DNA of 12,438 nt from WHSM01 sp050701635 (GTDB lineage Bacteria > Actinomycetota > Actinomycetes > Mycobacteriales > Micromonosporaceae): positions 1 to 12,438 of the forward strand of contig JBOGDF010000159.1 of assembly GCA_050701635.1 (NCBI GenBank), in the 5' to 3' direction. The notes beneath the pieces were generated by a model. It saw only the letters and a list, made by a program, of their open reading frames with translations. It did not search any database and had not been told where the DNA came from. A program made the position numbers and the translations under genes. Shown piece after piece: positions 6,056-12,438 of the stretch. The first letter of the stretch is position 1. Each line of letters opens with the position of its first letter.

Positions 6056-8047
6056 TTACGCGCCGGCCTGGTCCACCTCGGCCCAGACCCGGTCGCTGGC
6101 CTTGTCGGCGATCGCGGCGGACAATACGCCGGCCGCCACCATCTCCCCGAGCACCTCGACGGTGGCGATCCGGCTCAGCGCCTTCGCCTGGCGCCGGCGG
6201 AGCATGTGGCGATCCACCTCCACCCGGGAGCCGAGCCGGTCCAGGGTCGCGGTCGCGGACTCCGCCCAGTGGGTGAACGTACGCTTCGCGGTGTCGACGT
6301 GCGCGGCGTCCACATTGGGCAGCGACTTGAACAGCTCCAGCTCCTCGGCGGCCTTCTGCGCCGCCAGCCGGCGCGCGCTGACCTCGATGTACGCCACCTC
6401 GGTCAGGTCCTCGCCGAGCGGCTTCGGCAGCATCCCCAGCACCCGGCGGTGCCACCTGCCGTACCAGGGGAGGTGGGCGCGCCGGGCGGCGTCGACGCGC
6501 AGGTTGCCGTACTCCACCTCTTCGATCTCGTCGTCGATCTCCTGCAGCAGGGTGCGCGCCGCGATCGGCGGCAGCAGGCCGGCGTCGCTCAGACTCTGGT
6601 ACGTCTCCCGCTCGATGTGCAGCCCCCGCAGCGTGAGCACGTTCACCTGCTCGTCGGCGCTGAGGTGGGACCGGGCGAGCTGGTCCTCGGCGTCCGCCTC
6701 GGCGACGCTGAGGTGCGCTTCGACCAGCGGGTCGGTGAACTCGAGCTTCGCCAGCCGCTCGCGCGCCGCCCGTACGCCCACCAGCCGGGCCAGGGCGCCG
6801 AGGTAGTCGTCGGAGCGGGTCGGCTTGTCCAGCCCGAGGTAGTGCACCACCACCGAGATCGTGGTGGCGTTCAGCAGCAGGGTGGCCAGCACCACGCCGC
6901 CGGTCATCGCGATGATCAGGTCCCGCTGCGCCATGCCGGCGGGCAGCGCCAGCGCCAGGGCGAGTGCGACGCCGCCGCGCAGCCCGCCCCACACCACGAC
7001 CGCGGAGTTGCGCTGACCGACCTTCGGGATCCGGGTCCAGCGTTCCAGCAGCGTCATCAGCGGGATCACCGCGAGCGGCCGGGAGACCAGTACGGCGGCG
7101 ATCCCGATGCCGATCGCCTGCCAGTGCTCCACGATCAGGTCGAAGTCCAGCGCCAGCCCGATGAACAGGAACAGCAGCGCGTTGGCGATGAACCCGAGCG
7201 CCTCCCACAGCTCGTGCAGCAGATCGCGTACCGAGTGCTGGGCCCGGCTCTCCAGCATGCCGCCCATCGCGATCCCGGCCGCCACCGTCGCCATCACGCC
7301 GGAGAACCCGAGCACACCCTCGGCGAGTACGAAGGACCCGTACGCCACCGCCACCGACAGCGCCGCGGCGGGCAGCCGGTGCAGCAGCGGCAGCAGCATC
7401 ACCGCCAGAGAGCCGATCGCGCCGCCGATCAGGACGCCGCCGGCGAACACCTCGCCGAACTCGGCGACCCCACCGGTGATCGACAGCGAGCCGCCGAGCA
7501 CCGCGGCGCCGAGCAGGATCTGGTAGAGCACGATCGCGACGCCGTCGTTGAGCATGCTCTCGCCCTCGACCAGGGTGAGCAGCCGCTTCGGTACGCCCAC
7601 GTCCCGGAACACCGCCACCACCGCGACCGGGTCGGTGGCCGAGATCAGTACGCCGAACAGCAGCGCCACGATCAGCGGTACGCCGAGCAGCAGGTACAGC
7701 CCGGTCCCGACCAGCCCCGCCGAGATCACCAGCGCCACCGTGGCGAGCGCGGTGATCGCCACCAGGTTGCGCATGAACTCCCGGGTGGACAGGCTCAGCG
7801 CCGCCTCGAAGATCAGGATCGGCAGGAACAGGTTGACCAGCAGCTCCCGGAGCCCTTCGCCCTGCAGCAGCTGCACCAGCTGAAGGTCGAACCCCAGCTC
7901 GGTCACCATCAGCCCGGCGAGCGCGAGCACCACGGTCAGCGGGATGTGGACCCGCCGGGTGAGCAGCCCCACCAGCACCGCACCGCTGAGCAGCAGCGAC
8001 ACCTCGAGCAGTGCGCGCGGTAGATCGGTGACGACTTCGTGGGGCAC
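6056..8047 (-). CDS. CPA1-family Na+/H+ antiporter (NhaP/NHE-like) with cytosolic C-terminal domain
   Basis: A 663-residue secondary transporter that exchanges cytosolic Na+ (or K+/Li+) for external H+. The first 400 or so residues hold about 12 hydrophobic segments. CPA1 signatures are visible: FLPILIFEAAL near 75-85, SATDPVAVVAVF near 136-147, GESMLNDGVAIVLY near 162-175 (the ND pair is the ion-binding site in this family), and WGGLRGGVALALALALP near 353-370. The last 250 or so residues are charged and helical (for example EIDDEIEEVEYG), a soluble regulatory tail as in other long NhaP proteins. I place the start at GTG 8047, 5 nt after GGAGG. An in-frame GTG at 8053 directly abuts the Shine-Dalgarno and is less likely. 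It lies about 127 nt behind the spermidine-synthase-like gene on the same strand and could be the last gene of the pnt transcript. Confidence 0.93.
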   Translation of the reverse strand: MPHEVVTDLPRALLEVSLLLSGAVLVGLLTRRVHIPLTVVLALAGLMVTELGFDLQLVQLLQGEGLRELLVNLFLPILIFEAALSLSTREFMRNLVAITALATVALVISAGLVGTGLYLLLGVPLIVALLFGVLISATDPVAVVAVFRDVGVPKRLLTLVEGESMLNDGVAIVLYQILLGAAVLGGSLSITGGVAEFGEVFAGGVLIGGAIGSLAVMLLPLLHRLPAAALSVAVAYGSFVLAEGVLGFSGVMATVAAGIAMGGMLESRAQHSVRDLLHELWEALGFIANALLFLFIGLALDFDLIVEHWQAIGIGIAAVLVSRPLAVIPLMTLLERWTRIPKVGQRNSAVVVWGGLRGGVALALALALPAGMAQRDLIIAMTGGVVLATLLLNATTISVVVHYLGLDKPTRSDDYLGALARLVGVRAARERLAKLEFTDPLVEAHLSVAEADAEDQLARSHLSADEQVNVLTLRGLHIERETYQSLSDAGLLPPIAARTLLQEIDDEIEEVEYGNLRVDAARRAHLPWYGRWHRRVLGMLPKPLGEDLTEVAYIEVSARRLAAQKAAEELELFKSLPNVDAAHVDTAKRTFTHWAESATATLDRLGSRVEVDRHMLRRRQAKALSRIATVEVLGEMVAAGVLSAAIADKASDRVWAEVDQAGA

Positions 8048-8097
8048 CGGCACCTCCCTGAACCGTGGAGGTTGCCCGCGGGTGAGCCGGGCAGCAC

Positions 8098-8122
8098 TTG
8101 ATCACGGTCAGGTTGATCGTGG
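8098..8122. repeat. Short direct repeat upstream of the antiporter
   Basis: TTGATCACGG (8098-8107) and TTGATCGTGG (8113-8122) are near-identical decamers 15 bp apart, about 50-75 nt before the antiporter start. They could be a paired regulator site, or chance. No regulator gene is adjacent. Confidence 0.3.
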
Positions 8123-8174
8123 CAGGCCAGCCGGTGGCAGTCCAGCTCCGGACCCGCGCCGGTCCACGGTCGTG

Positions 8175-8900
8175 TCAGGTGGCGGGCGGTAGCGCGGCGA
8201 CGTACACGGTGTTGGTGGCAACCCGGTTCTGCAGCGGGTTGGGGAAGCTGACCACGTGGACCTGGGAGGTCGCGAACACTTCTTCGAGTACGCCGGCGAA
8301 GGCCTCGTCGGGTGGGTCGTTCGACCAGAGCGCGAACACCCCGGCCGGCACCAGCTGGGCGGCGAGCCGGCGCAGCCCGCCGGCGGTGTAGAGGTCGGCG
8401 TGGCTCGGGTGCAGCAGGTGGCGCGGCGAGTGGTCGACGTCGAGCAGGATGGCGTGGAACCGCCGTCCCGGCGTCTCGGGATCGAATCCCGTACCGTCGC
8501 GCGCCAGCGCGAAGAAGTCGCCCGGTACGAGCCGGCACCGCGGATCGGTGGTCAGCTCGGCGGCGTACGGCAGCAGCCCGCGGCGGTGCCAGTCGATCAC
8601 CTCGGGCAGCGCGTCGACCACCACCATCGAGCGCACCCGCGGGTGCCGCAGCACCTCGAGCGCGGTGTAGCCCAGCCCGAGGCCGCCGACCAGTACGTCG
8701 AGCTCGGTGTCCGGCGCCGGGGCGAGCCCGAGCCGCGCCAGCTCGATCTCGGCCACGGTGAACAGGCTCGACATCAGGAACTCGTCGCCGAGCTTGACCT
8801 CGTACACCTCGCGGTGAAGCACTGGATCTTCCCGCCGCCGCAGGCTGATCGCGCCCAGCGGGGTCTCGCTCCAGTCCAGTTCTTCGAACCGTCTGCTCAT
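8175..8900 (-). CDS. Spermidine/spermine synthase-like protein (class I methyltransferase fold)
   Basis: A 241-residue protein with the Rossmann-like core shared by aminopropyltransferases and SAM-dependent methyltransferases. Visible are an N-terminal strand region (EVYEVKLGDEFLMSS), the glycine-rich loop DVLVGGLGLGYTALEVL (68-84), an acidic strand end VVVDALPEVIDWH (93-105), and ILLDVDHSP (141-149) at the usual active-site strand, followed by SNDPP (183-187). Classical spermidine synthases carry GGGDGG, with an acidic residue binding the amine. Here the loop is GGLGLG, so true polyamine synthesis is doubtful. A methyltransferase or other SAM-binding role is as likely. The start is ATG with no clear ribosome binding site, 16 nt after the pntB stop, so translation may be coupled and the gene is probably the fourth in the pnt operon. 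Confidence 0.8.
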   Translation of the reverse strand: MSRRFEELDWSETPLGAISLRRREDPVLHREVYEVKLGDEFLMSSLFTVAEIELARLGLAPAPDTELDVLVGGLGLGYTALEVLRHPRVRSMVVVDALPEVIDWHRRGLLPYAAELTTDPRCRLVPGDFFALARDGTGFDPETPGRRFHAILLDVDHSPRHLLHPSHADLYTAGGLRRLAAQLVPAGVFALWSNDPPDEAFAGVLEEVFATSQVHVVSFPNPLQNRVATNTVYVAALPPAT

Positions 8901-8916
8901 CGTGCCGGCCGGTGGG

Positions 8917-10287
8917 TCACAGCGCCTTAGTGTGCCCCACCAGCTTGGTCAGCGAGTCCTTGGCGTCGCCGAAGAGCAGCGTGGTCTTCGGGTCGTGCAG
9001 CAGCTCGTTCTCGATGCCGGCGAATCCGGGGCGCAGCGACCGCTTCAGGAACACCACCTGCTGCGCCTCGTCGGCGGCCAGGATCGGCATCCCGTAGATC
9101 GGTGAGCCCGGGCTGGTACGCGCGGCCGGGTTCACCACGTCGTTGGCGCCCACCACCAGCACCACGTCGGTGTGCTTGAACTCCGGGTTGATCGCGTCCA
9201 TCTCCTTGAGCTGGTCGTACGGTACGTCGGCCTCAGCGAGCAGTACGTTCATGTGGCCCGGCATCCGGCCCGCCACCGGGTGGATCGCGTACGACACCTC
9301 GACACCGCGTTCCTGCAGCACGTCGGCGAGATCCCGCAGCGCGTGCTGCGCCTGGGCGACGGCGAGGCCGTACCCCGGGGCCATGATCACCTTCTGGGCG
9401 TACCCGAGCAGGATCGCGACGTCCTCGGCGTTGGCCGACCGTACCGGCCGGTCGGTGAGGGCGGTGGAGCCGAGCGTGGAGCCGCCGCGCAGCGCGCCGA
9501 ACATGATGTTGAGCAGGGAGCGCCCCATCGCGGAGGCCATCAGCTGGGTGAGCAGCAGGCCGGAGGCGCCGACCAGGGTGCCGGCGACGATCAGCAGCGT
9601 GTTGCTGAGCACGATGCCGCTGGCGGCGACGGTGATCCCGCTGAAGGCGTTCAGCAGCGAGATCACGATCGGTACGTCGGCGCCGCCCACCGGCATCACC
9701 AGCAGCAGGCCGAGACCCAGACTGACCACGCCGAGCGCCACCGCGACCCACAGCGGCGCGCCGAGCGTGACCCACACCGCGCCGCCGACCGTGGCGGCCA
9801 GGCTGAGCGCGAACACCGCCGGCAGGCCGGGGAAGACCATCGGGCGTCCGGTGACCAGCTCCTGCAGCTTCCCGTACGTCAGCATCGAACCGGAGAAGGT
9901 GACCGCGCCGATGAAGACGGTGAAGCCGCTGACCGCCAGCTGTGGCCACGCCGCCCCGGGCGAGTGCTGCAGCTCCAGCAGCGCGACCAGGGCGCCCGCG
10001 GCACCGCCCACGCCGTTGAACGCCGCCACCATCTGGGGCATCGACGTCATCGCGACCCGCTCCGCGGCGACCAGCCCGATCCCGCCGCCGACCACCAGCG
10101 CCCCGAGGATGTACGGCACGTTGTCGGGGCGTTCGGCGAGGAACACCACGAGCAGGGCGACCACCGCGCCGGCGGCGCCGATCAGGTTGCCGACCCGGGC
10201 CGTCTTCGGCGAGGACAGCGCCTTCAGCGCGAGGATGAAACAGACCGAGGCCAGCAGGTACGCCAGCGCCGCCACCGTGGGGCTCAT
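8917..10287 (-). CDS. pntB: NAD(P)+ transhydrogenase, beta subunit
   Basis: A 456-residue membrane subunit of the proton-translocating transhydrogenase, which drives hydride transfer from NADH to NADP+ with inward proton flow. About nine hydrophobic segments occupy residues 1-265 or so, with the conserved TSMPQMVAAFNGVGG (81-95) and GADVPIVISLLNAFSG (202-217). The NADP(H)-binding domain III begins near 290 and contains APGYGLAVAQAQ (303-314), HPVAGRMPGHMNVLLAEA (346-363), VGANDVVNPAA (389-399), KRSL (415-418) and the terminal GDAKDS (440-445). The length is normal for the family. The start is ATG 10287: AGGAG ends 8 nt upstream, and the ATGA overlap with the pntAB stop is classic translational coupling. 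The frame stays open far upstream, but that stretch is out-of-frame pntAB sequence, not an extension. Confidence 0.97.
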   Translation of the reverse strand: MSPTVAALAYLLASVCFILALKALSSPKTARVGNLIGAAGAVVALLVVFLAERPDNVPYILGALVVGGGIGLVAAERVAMTSMPQMVAAFNGVGGAAGALVALLELQHSPGAAWPQLAVSGFTVFIGAVTFSGSMLTYGKLQELVTGRPMVFPGLPAVFALSLAATVGGAVWVTLGAPLWVAVALGVVSLGLGLLLVMPVGGADVPIVISLLNAFSGITVAASGIVLSNTLLIVAGTLVGASGLLLTQLMASAMGRSLLNIMFGALRGGSTLGSTALTDRPVRSANAEDVAILLGYAQKVIMAPGYGLAVAQAQHALRDLADVLQERGVEVSYAIHPVAGRMPGHMNVLLAEADVPYDQLKEMDAINPEFKHTDVVLVVGANDVVNPAARTSPGSPIYGMPILAADEAQQVVFLKRSLRPGFAGIENELLHDPKTTLLFGDAKDSLTKLVGHTKAL

Positions 10288-10637
10288 GCCGTGGGCTCCT
10301 GTCCCGCCGGCTTGACGGCTTCCGCCGGCTCGCCGGCCTTCGCCGGCTTGCCGGCCTTGGCCGCCGGACGCCGGAACATCCGGAGCATCCGGTCGGTCAC
10401 CACGAAGCCTCCCACCAGGTTGATCGCGCCGAGCACCACGCCGAGCAGCGCCACCCCGAGCAGCACCGGCGATTCGGCGTAGCCGGCGACCACCACGCAG
10501 CCGACCAGGATGATGCCGCTGATCGCGTTCGATCCGGACATCAGCGGCGTGTGCAGGGTCGAGGAGACCTTCCCGATCACCTCGTACCCGGCGAAGCTGG
10601 CAAGCACCAGCACGGTGAGCAGTGCGACACCGTCCAC
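10284..10637 (-). CDS. pntAB: NAD(P)+ transhydrogenase, alpha subunit 2 (membrane part)
   Basis: A 117-residue subunit supplying the alpha-derived membrane helices of the transhydrogenase in species where alpha is split in two. Three or four hydrophobic segments lie at about 4-18, 36-52 and 57-79. The family signature SSTLHTPLMSGSNAISGII is spread over 25-43, and VGGFVVTDRMLRMF closes the core near 75-88. The last 28 or so residues are unusual: an alanine/lysine/proline tail with a six-residue tandem repeat (KAGKPA, KAGEPA, EAVKPA). The start is GTG at 10637 with AGGAG 6 nt upstream; that ribosome binding site overlaps the TAG stop of pntAA. The stop overlaps the pntB ATG by four bases, so all three subunits are translationally linked. 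Confidence 0.95.
   Translation of the reverse strand: MDGVALLTVLVLASFAGYEVIGKVSSTLHTPLMSGSNAISGIILVGCVVVAGYAESPVLLGVALLGVVLGAINLVGGFVVTDRMLRMFRRPAAKAGKPAKAGEPAEAVKPAGQEPTA
10305..10358. repeat. 18-bp tandem repeat in the pntAB tail
   Basis: Three diverged copies of an 18-nt unit, read on the minus strand as KAGKPA, KAGEPA and EAVKPA. The unit is in frame, so copy-number change would lengthen or shorten the PntAB tail without disrupting pntB. The DNA is a run of GCCGGC-type words. Confidence 0.75.
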
Positions 10638-10643
10638 TGAATA

Positions 10644-10648
10644 CTCCT
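10644..10648 (-). promoter_or_regulatory. Shine-Dalgarno of pntAB overlapping the pntAA stop
   Basis: AGGAG on the minus strand lies 6 nt before the pntAB GTG. Its first two bases are the last two bases of the pntAA TAG stop codon, so ribosomes terminating pntAA sit directly on the pntAB initiation site. Confidence 0.75.
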
Positions 10649-11768
10649 AAGACTCGTTGAGGAGTGCCCGGGCGGCGTCGTTGCGCACCTGGCCGTCGTA
10701 CGTGACGCAGCAACCCGCGATCACCTCGTCATCGAGGTCGGGTGCGATCTGACCGTCGCTGGTCATCAGCAGCAGCAGGTTGGTGATGTTGTTGGCGTAC
10801 AGGGTGCTCGCCACTCTGGGGAGCTGGCTCGGTACGTTCTTGGCGCCCCACAGCGCCACCCCGCCGACCGTGATCTCCTTGCCGGCCACCGAGCCTTCGA
10901 TGTTCCCGCCGCTCTCCGCGGCCAGGTCCACCGCGACCGACCCGGTACGCATCCCGGCCAGCATGTCGGCGGTCACCAGCCGCGGCGCGGCCCGGCCCGG
11001 CACCGCGGCGGTGGTGATCAGTACGTCGGACTCGGCGATGTACGGGCTGAGCAGCTCCTGCTGCTTGCGGGCCCGGTCCTCGGCCATCTCCCGGGCGTAC
11101 CCGCCGGCGCCCTCCAGGGTCGGCAGGTCCAGCGCGATCGACTTGGCGCCGAGGCTGCGGATCTCCTCCGCGGCGGCCGCCCGCACGTCGTACGCGGAGA
11201 CCACGGCGCCGAGCCGCTTGGTGGTGGCGATCGCCTGCAGCCCGGCCACGCCGGCGCCGAGCACCAGCACCTTGGCGGGCGGCACCGTGCCCGCGGCGGT
11301 CATCAGCAGCGGGAAGAAGCCTTCGAAGCGTTCCGCGGCGACCAGTCCGGCCCGGTAGCCGGAGACCAGCGCCTGCGACGACAACGCGTCCATCGACTGG
11401 GCACGGGAGATCCGCGGCACCAGCTCCATCGCGAACAGCGCGACCCCGGCGTCGCGCGCCGCGCGTACCAGCGCGGTCTCCTCGGCCAGGGGCAGGAACG
11501 ACAGCGCGACCGCGCCTTCGGCGAGGCGCGTCAGCTGCTCCGGCGTGGGTGGCTGCACACCCAGCAGGGCGTGCGCGCCGTCCAGCGCCTGGTCGCTGAC
11601 CTCGGCGCCCGCCTTGCGGTAGGCCTCGTCGGGATACTGCGCGGACTCACCCGCACCAGGTTCGACGGCCACGTCCAGCCCGGCTCCGGTCAGTTTGCTC
11701 ACCGCGGCGGGCGCCAGTGCGACCCGGCGTTCGTCGGGTCGGGTTTCGCGTACAACGGCGACTCTCAC
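10647..11768 (-). CDS. pntAA: NAD(P)+ transhydrogenase, alpha subunit 1 (NAD-binding, soluble)
   Basis: A 373-residue peripheral subunit that binds NAD(H) and passes hydride to NADP+ in PntB. It resembles alanine dehydrogenase, with two Rossmann domains. The opening MRVAVVRETRPDERRVALAP is typical. RISRAQSMD at 119-127 supplies the Arg-Gln-Asp loop (R119, Q124, D127) that positions the nicotinamide. VLVLGAGVAGLQAIATTKRLGA (157-178) is the dinucleotide-binding loop, with D184 in SAYDVR at the ribose-binding position expected for NAD. The mobile-loop region and the GAKNVPSQLP segment near 309-318 also match the family. The protein ends before any membrane helix, as expected where alpha is split. 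The start is GTG 11768. AAGG lies 8 nt upstream as a weak ribosome binding site, and TAAGGT 7 nt upstream makes a leaderless message possible. It is the first gene of the operon, divergent from the amidase. Confidence 0.96.
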   Translation of the reverse strand: MRVAVVRETRPDERRVALAPAAVSKLTGAGLDVAVEPGAGESAQYPDEAYRKAGAEVSDQALDGAHALLGVQPPTPEQLTRLAEGAVALSFLPLAEETALVRAARDAGVALFAMELVPRISRAQSMDALSSQALVSGYRAGLVAAERFEGFFPLLMTAAGTVPPAKVLVLGAGVAGLQAIATTKRLGAVVSAYDVRAAAAEEIRSLGAKSIALDLPTLEGAGGYAREMAEDRARKQQELLSPYIAESDVLITTAAVPGRAAPRLVTADMLAGMRTGSVAVDLAAESGGNIEGSVAGKEITVGGVALWGAKNVPSQLPRVASTLYANNITNLLLLMTSDGQIAPDLDDEVIAGCCVTYDGQVRNDAARALLNES

Positions 11769-11775
11769 ACCGCGG

Positions 11776-11781
11776 ACCTTA
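11776..11781 (-). promoter_or_regulatory. Candidate -10 element for the pnt operon
   Basis: TAAGGT on the minus strand matches TAnnnT and lies 7 nt before the pntAA GTG, the spacing seen for leaderless transcripts. The same bases could instead act as a weak AAGG ribosome binding site. The two readings cannot be separated from sequence alone. Confidence 0.35.
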
Positions 11782-11820
11782 ATACAGATCTGGCGTGCTG
11801 AGCTGTGACGAAGTTCCCGA

Positions 11821-11834
11821 TTACTAGGCAGTAA
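11821..11834. promoter_or_regulatory. Palindromic operator candidate in the pntAA/amidase divergent region
   Basis: TTACT (11821-11825) and AGTAA (11830-11834) form a perfect inverted repeat around AGGC. It lies about 53 nt from the pntAA start and 105 nt from the amidase start, in the AT-richest intergenic stretch of the window. Its size and symmetry are those of a dimeric repressor site such as a TetR-family operator. The regulator is unknown and no regulator gene is in view. Confidence 0.45.
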
Positions 11835-11938
11835 CGTCCACTATCCAAGATTCGCCATCCCAGAGAGTGACGGAAATCCGGTCGCGTCCAGTGCTGGTCG
11901 CGGCAATGCTGAGGGCCGCCACACCGAGAGGAAGACCA

Positions 11939-12438
11939 CTGCACCTTCACGAGTACGCGAGCCGCGACGCCGTCGCCCTGCGAGAGCTGATCCGGGCCCG
12001 CGAGGTCACCGCCGCCGAGGTGGAAGCGACCGCCCGCGCCGCCATCGAGTACGCCGACGCCGAGCTGAACGCGCTGACGTACCCGCTGTTCGACACCGCG
12101 CTCGACGCCGACCCGGACGGACCGCTGGGCGGCGTACCGTTCCTGATCAAGGACAGCGGACCGTTCGCCCGGGGAGTGCCGTTCGCGCTGGGCAGCCGCG
12201 CGATCCGGGGCGCGGTGGCGTGGGACGACCACGATCTGATGACCCGGTTCCGGGAAGCCGGGCTGGTCACGCTGGGCCAGACCACGGCGCCGGAGCTGGG
12301 GCTCAGCTTCGCCACCGAGTCGGTCAAGCACGGGCCGACCCGCAATCCGTGGGCGCCCGACCGGGGTGTCGGTGGCTCCAGCGGCGGTGCCGCTGCGCTG
12401 GTGGCCGCCGGCGCGGTGCCGCTGGCGCACGGCAACGA
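11939..12438 (+). CDS. Amidase-signature family enzyme (3' partial, cut by window end)
   Basis: 166 codons are visible and the frame is open to the end of the window. Amidase-signature enzymes hydrolyse amide bonds using a Lys - cis-Ser - Ser triad. Seen here are the family N-terminus (HLHEYASRDAVALRELIRA), GVPFLIKDS with catalytic K71, TTAPELG (115-121), TRNPWAPDR (134-142) and the GGSSGG loop (145-150), one of whose serines (147/148) is the cis-Ser. The sequence stops at PLAHGN, just before the expected segment with the nucleophilic serine. The start is uncertain. GAGAGGAAG lies 4-6 nt before a CTG at 11939 and gives the expected N-terminus, so a CTG start is my preference. The alternative is an in-frame ATG at 11906, which adds 11 residues (MLRAATPRGRP) but has no good ribosome binding site. 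The substrate is unknown. Confidence 0.85.
   Translation, partial: MHLHEYASRDAVALRELIRAREVTAAEVEATARAAIEYADAELNALTYPLFDTALDADPDGPLGGVPFLIKDSGPFARGVPFALGSRAIRGAVAWDDHDLMTRFREAGLVTLGQTTAPELGLSFATESVKHGPTRNPWAPDRGVGGSSGGAAALVAAGAVPLAHGN

Noticed and set aside
5606..8023. Very long plus-strand open frame (about 800 codons) opposite the antiporter
   Set aside because: It is rich in Arg/Gln/His/Pro with no domain, as expected for an antisense shadow of a high-GC gene. The minus-strand frame is a clear CPA1 antiporter.
8150..8165. Short inverted repeat GGACC-CGCGCC-GGTCC after the spermidine-synthase-like gene as a terminator
   Set aside because: A 5-bp stem is weak compared with the two strong hairpins in the window and is easily expected by chance in such GC-rich DNA.
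9143..10482. Long plus-strand open frames opposite pntB
   Set aside because: Antisense artefacts of GC-rich third positions; pntB on the other strand is unambiguous.
10288..10713. Long open frame upstream of and in frame with pntB, which would make a 598-residue protein
   Set aside because: It overlaps pntAB and the pntAA end out of frame and has no hydrophobic or family features. ATG 10287 has a strong ribosome binding site and the canonical PntB N-terminus.
1..12438. Mobile elements, CRISPR arrays, phage or defence genes, biosynthetic gene cluster
   Set aside because: No transposase, integrase, regularly spaced repeat array, restriction/toxin gene or modular synthase is present; the genes are mostly recognisable housekeeping or secreted enzymes.

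Overview
The window is very GC-rich, with dense coding, strong G/C bias at third codon positions and frequent GTG starts. Its protein families (proteinase K-like subtilase, three-subunit PntAA/PntAB/PntB transhydrogenase, XynE-like SGNH esterase) fit a high-GC actinobacterium. The heavy use of the tetramer GTAC and the general style suggest Micromonosporaceae, but that is inference. There are no tRNAs, rRNAs, CRISPR arrays, transposases or phage genes. All intergenic gaps are under about 175 bases.

Layout, left to right. The left edge (1-642, +) is the 3' part of an integral-membrane fatty acid hydroxylase/sterol desaturase-type protein. It converges on an SRPBCC-fold protein (651-1088, -). 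Next is a minus-strand pair: an uncharacterised eight-helix membrane protein (2476-3414) and a secreted S8 subtilase (1170-2333), the latter closed by a strong hairpin. A repeat-bearing intergenic stretch separates these from a divergent secreted SGNH/GDSL hydrolase (3579-4409, +). That gene converges on a secreted LVIVD-repeat beta-propeller protein (4480-5898, -), and a perfect 17-bp hairpin lies between the two stops. The middle part is thus largely an export and cell-envelope neighbourhood.

The right half is a long minus-strand block: pntAA - pntAB - pntB - spermidine-synthase-like protein - CPA1 Na+/H+ antiporter (11768 down to 6056). The first four genes are tightly packed (9-nt gap, 4-nt overlap, 16-nt gap) and almost certainly form one operon. 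The antiporter follows after about 125 nt and may be co-transcribed. The transhydrogenase uses the proton gradient to make NADPH from NADH, and the antiporter uses the same gradient to exchange Na+ for H+, so the block reads as proton-motive-force and redox housekeeping. At the right edge an amidase-signature enzyme starts divergently (about 11939, +) and is cut by the window end before its nucleophilic serine. The shared 170-nt divergent region holds a clean palindrome, TTACT-AGGC-AGTAA.

I do not see a convincing new multi-gene system. The items most worth a second look are: an internally duplicated 4+4-helix membrane protein whose C-terminus appears to have been rewritten by a 20-bp tandem duplication; a recurring TAnnnT - 6 or 7 nt - GTG pattern suggesting leaderless transcripts; a spermidine-synthase-like protein without the usual catalytic glycine/aspartate motif inside the pnt operon; a low-complexity repeat tail on PntAB; the palindrome next to pntAA; and a marked excess of GTAC in all reading frames.
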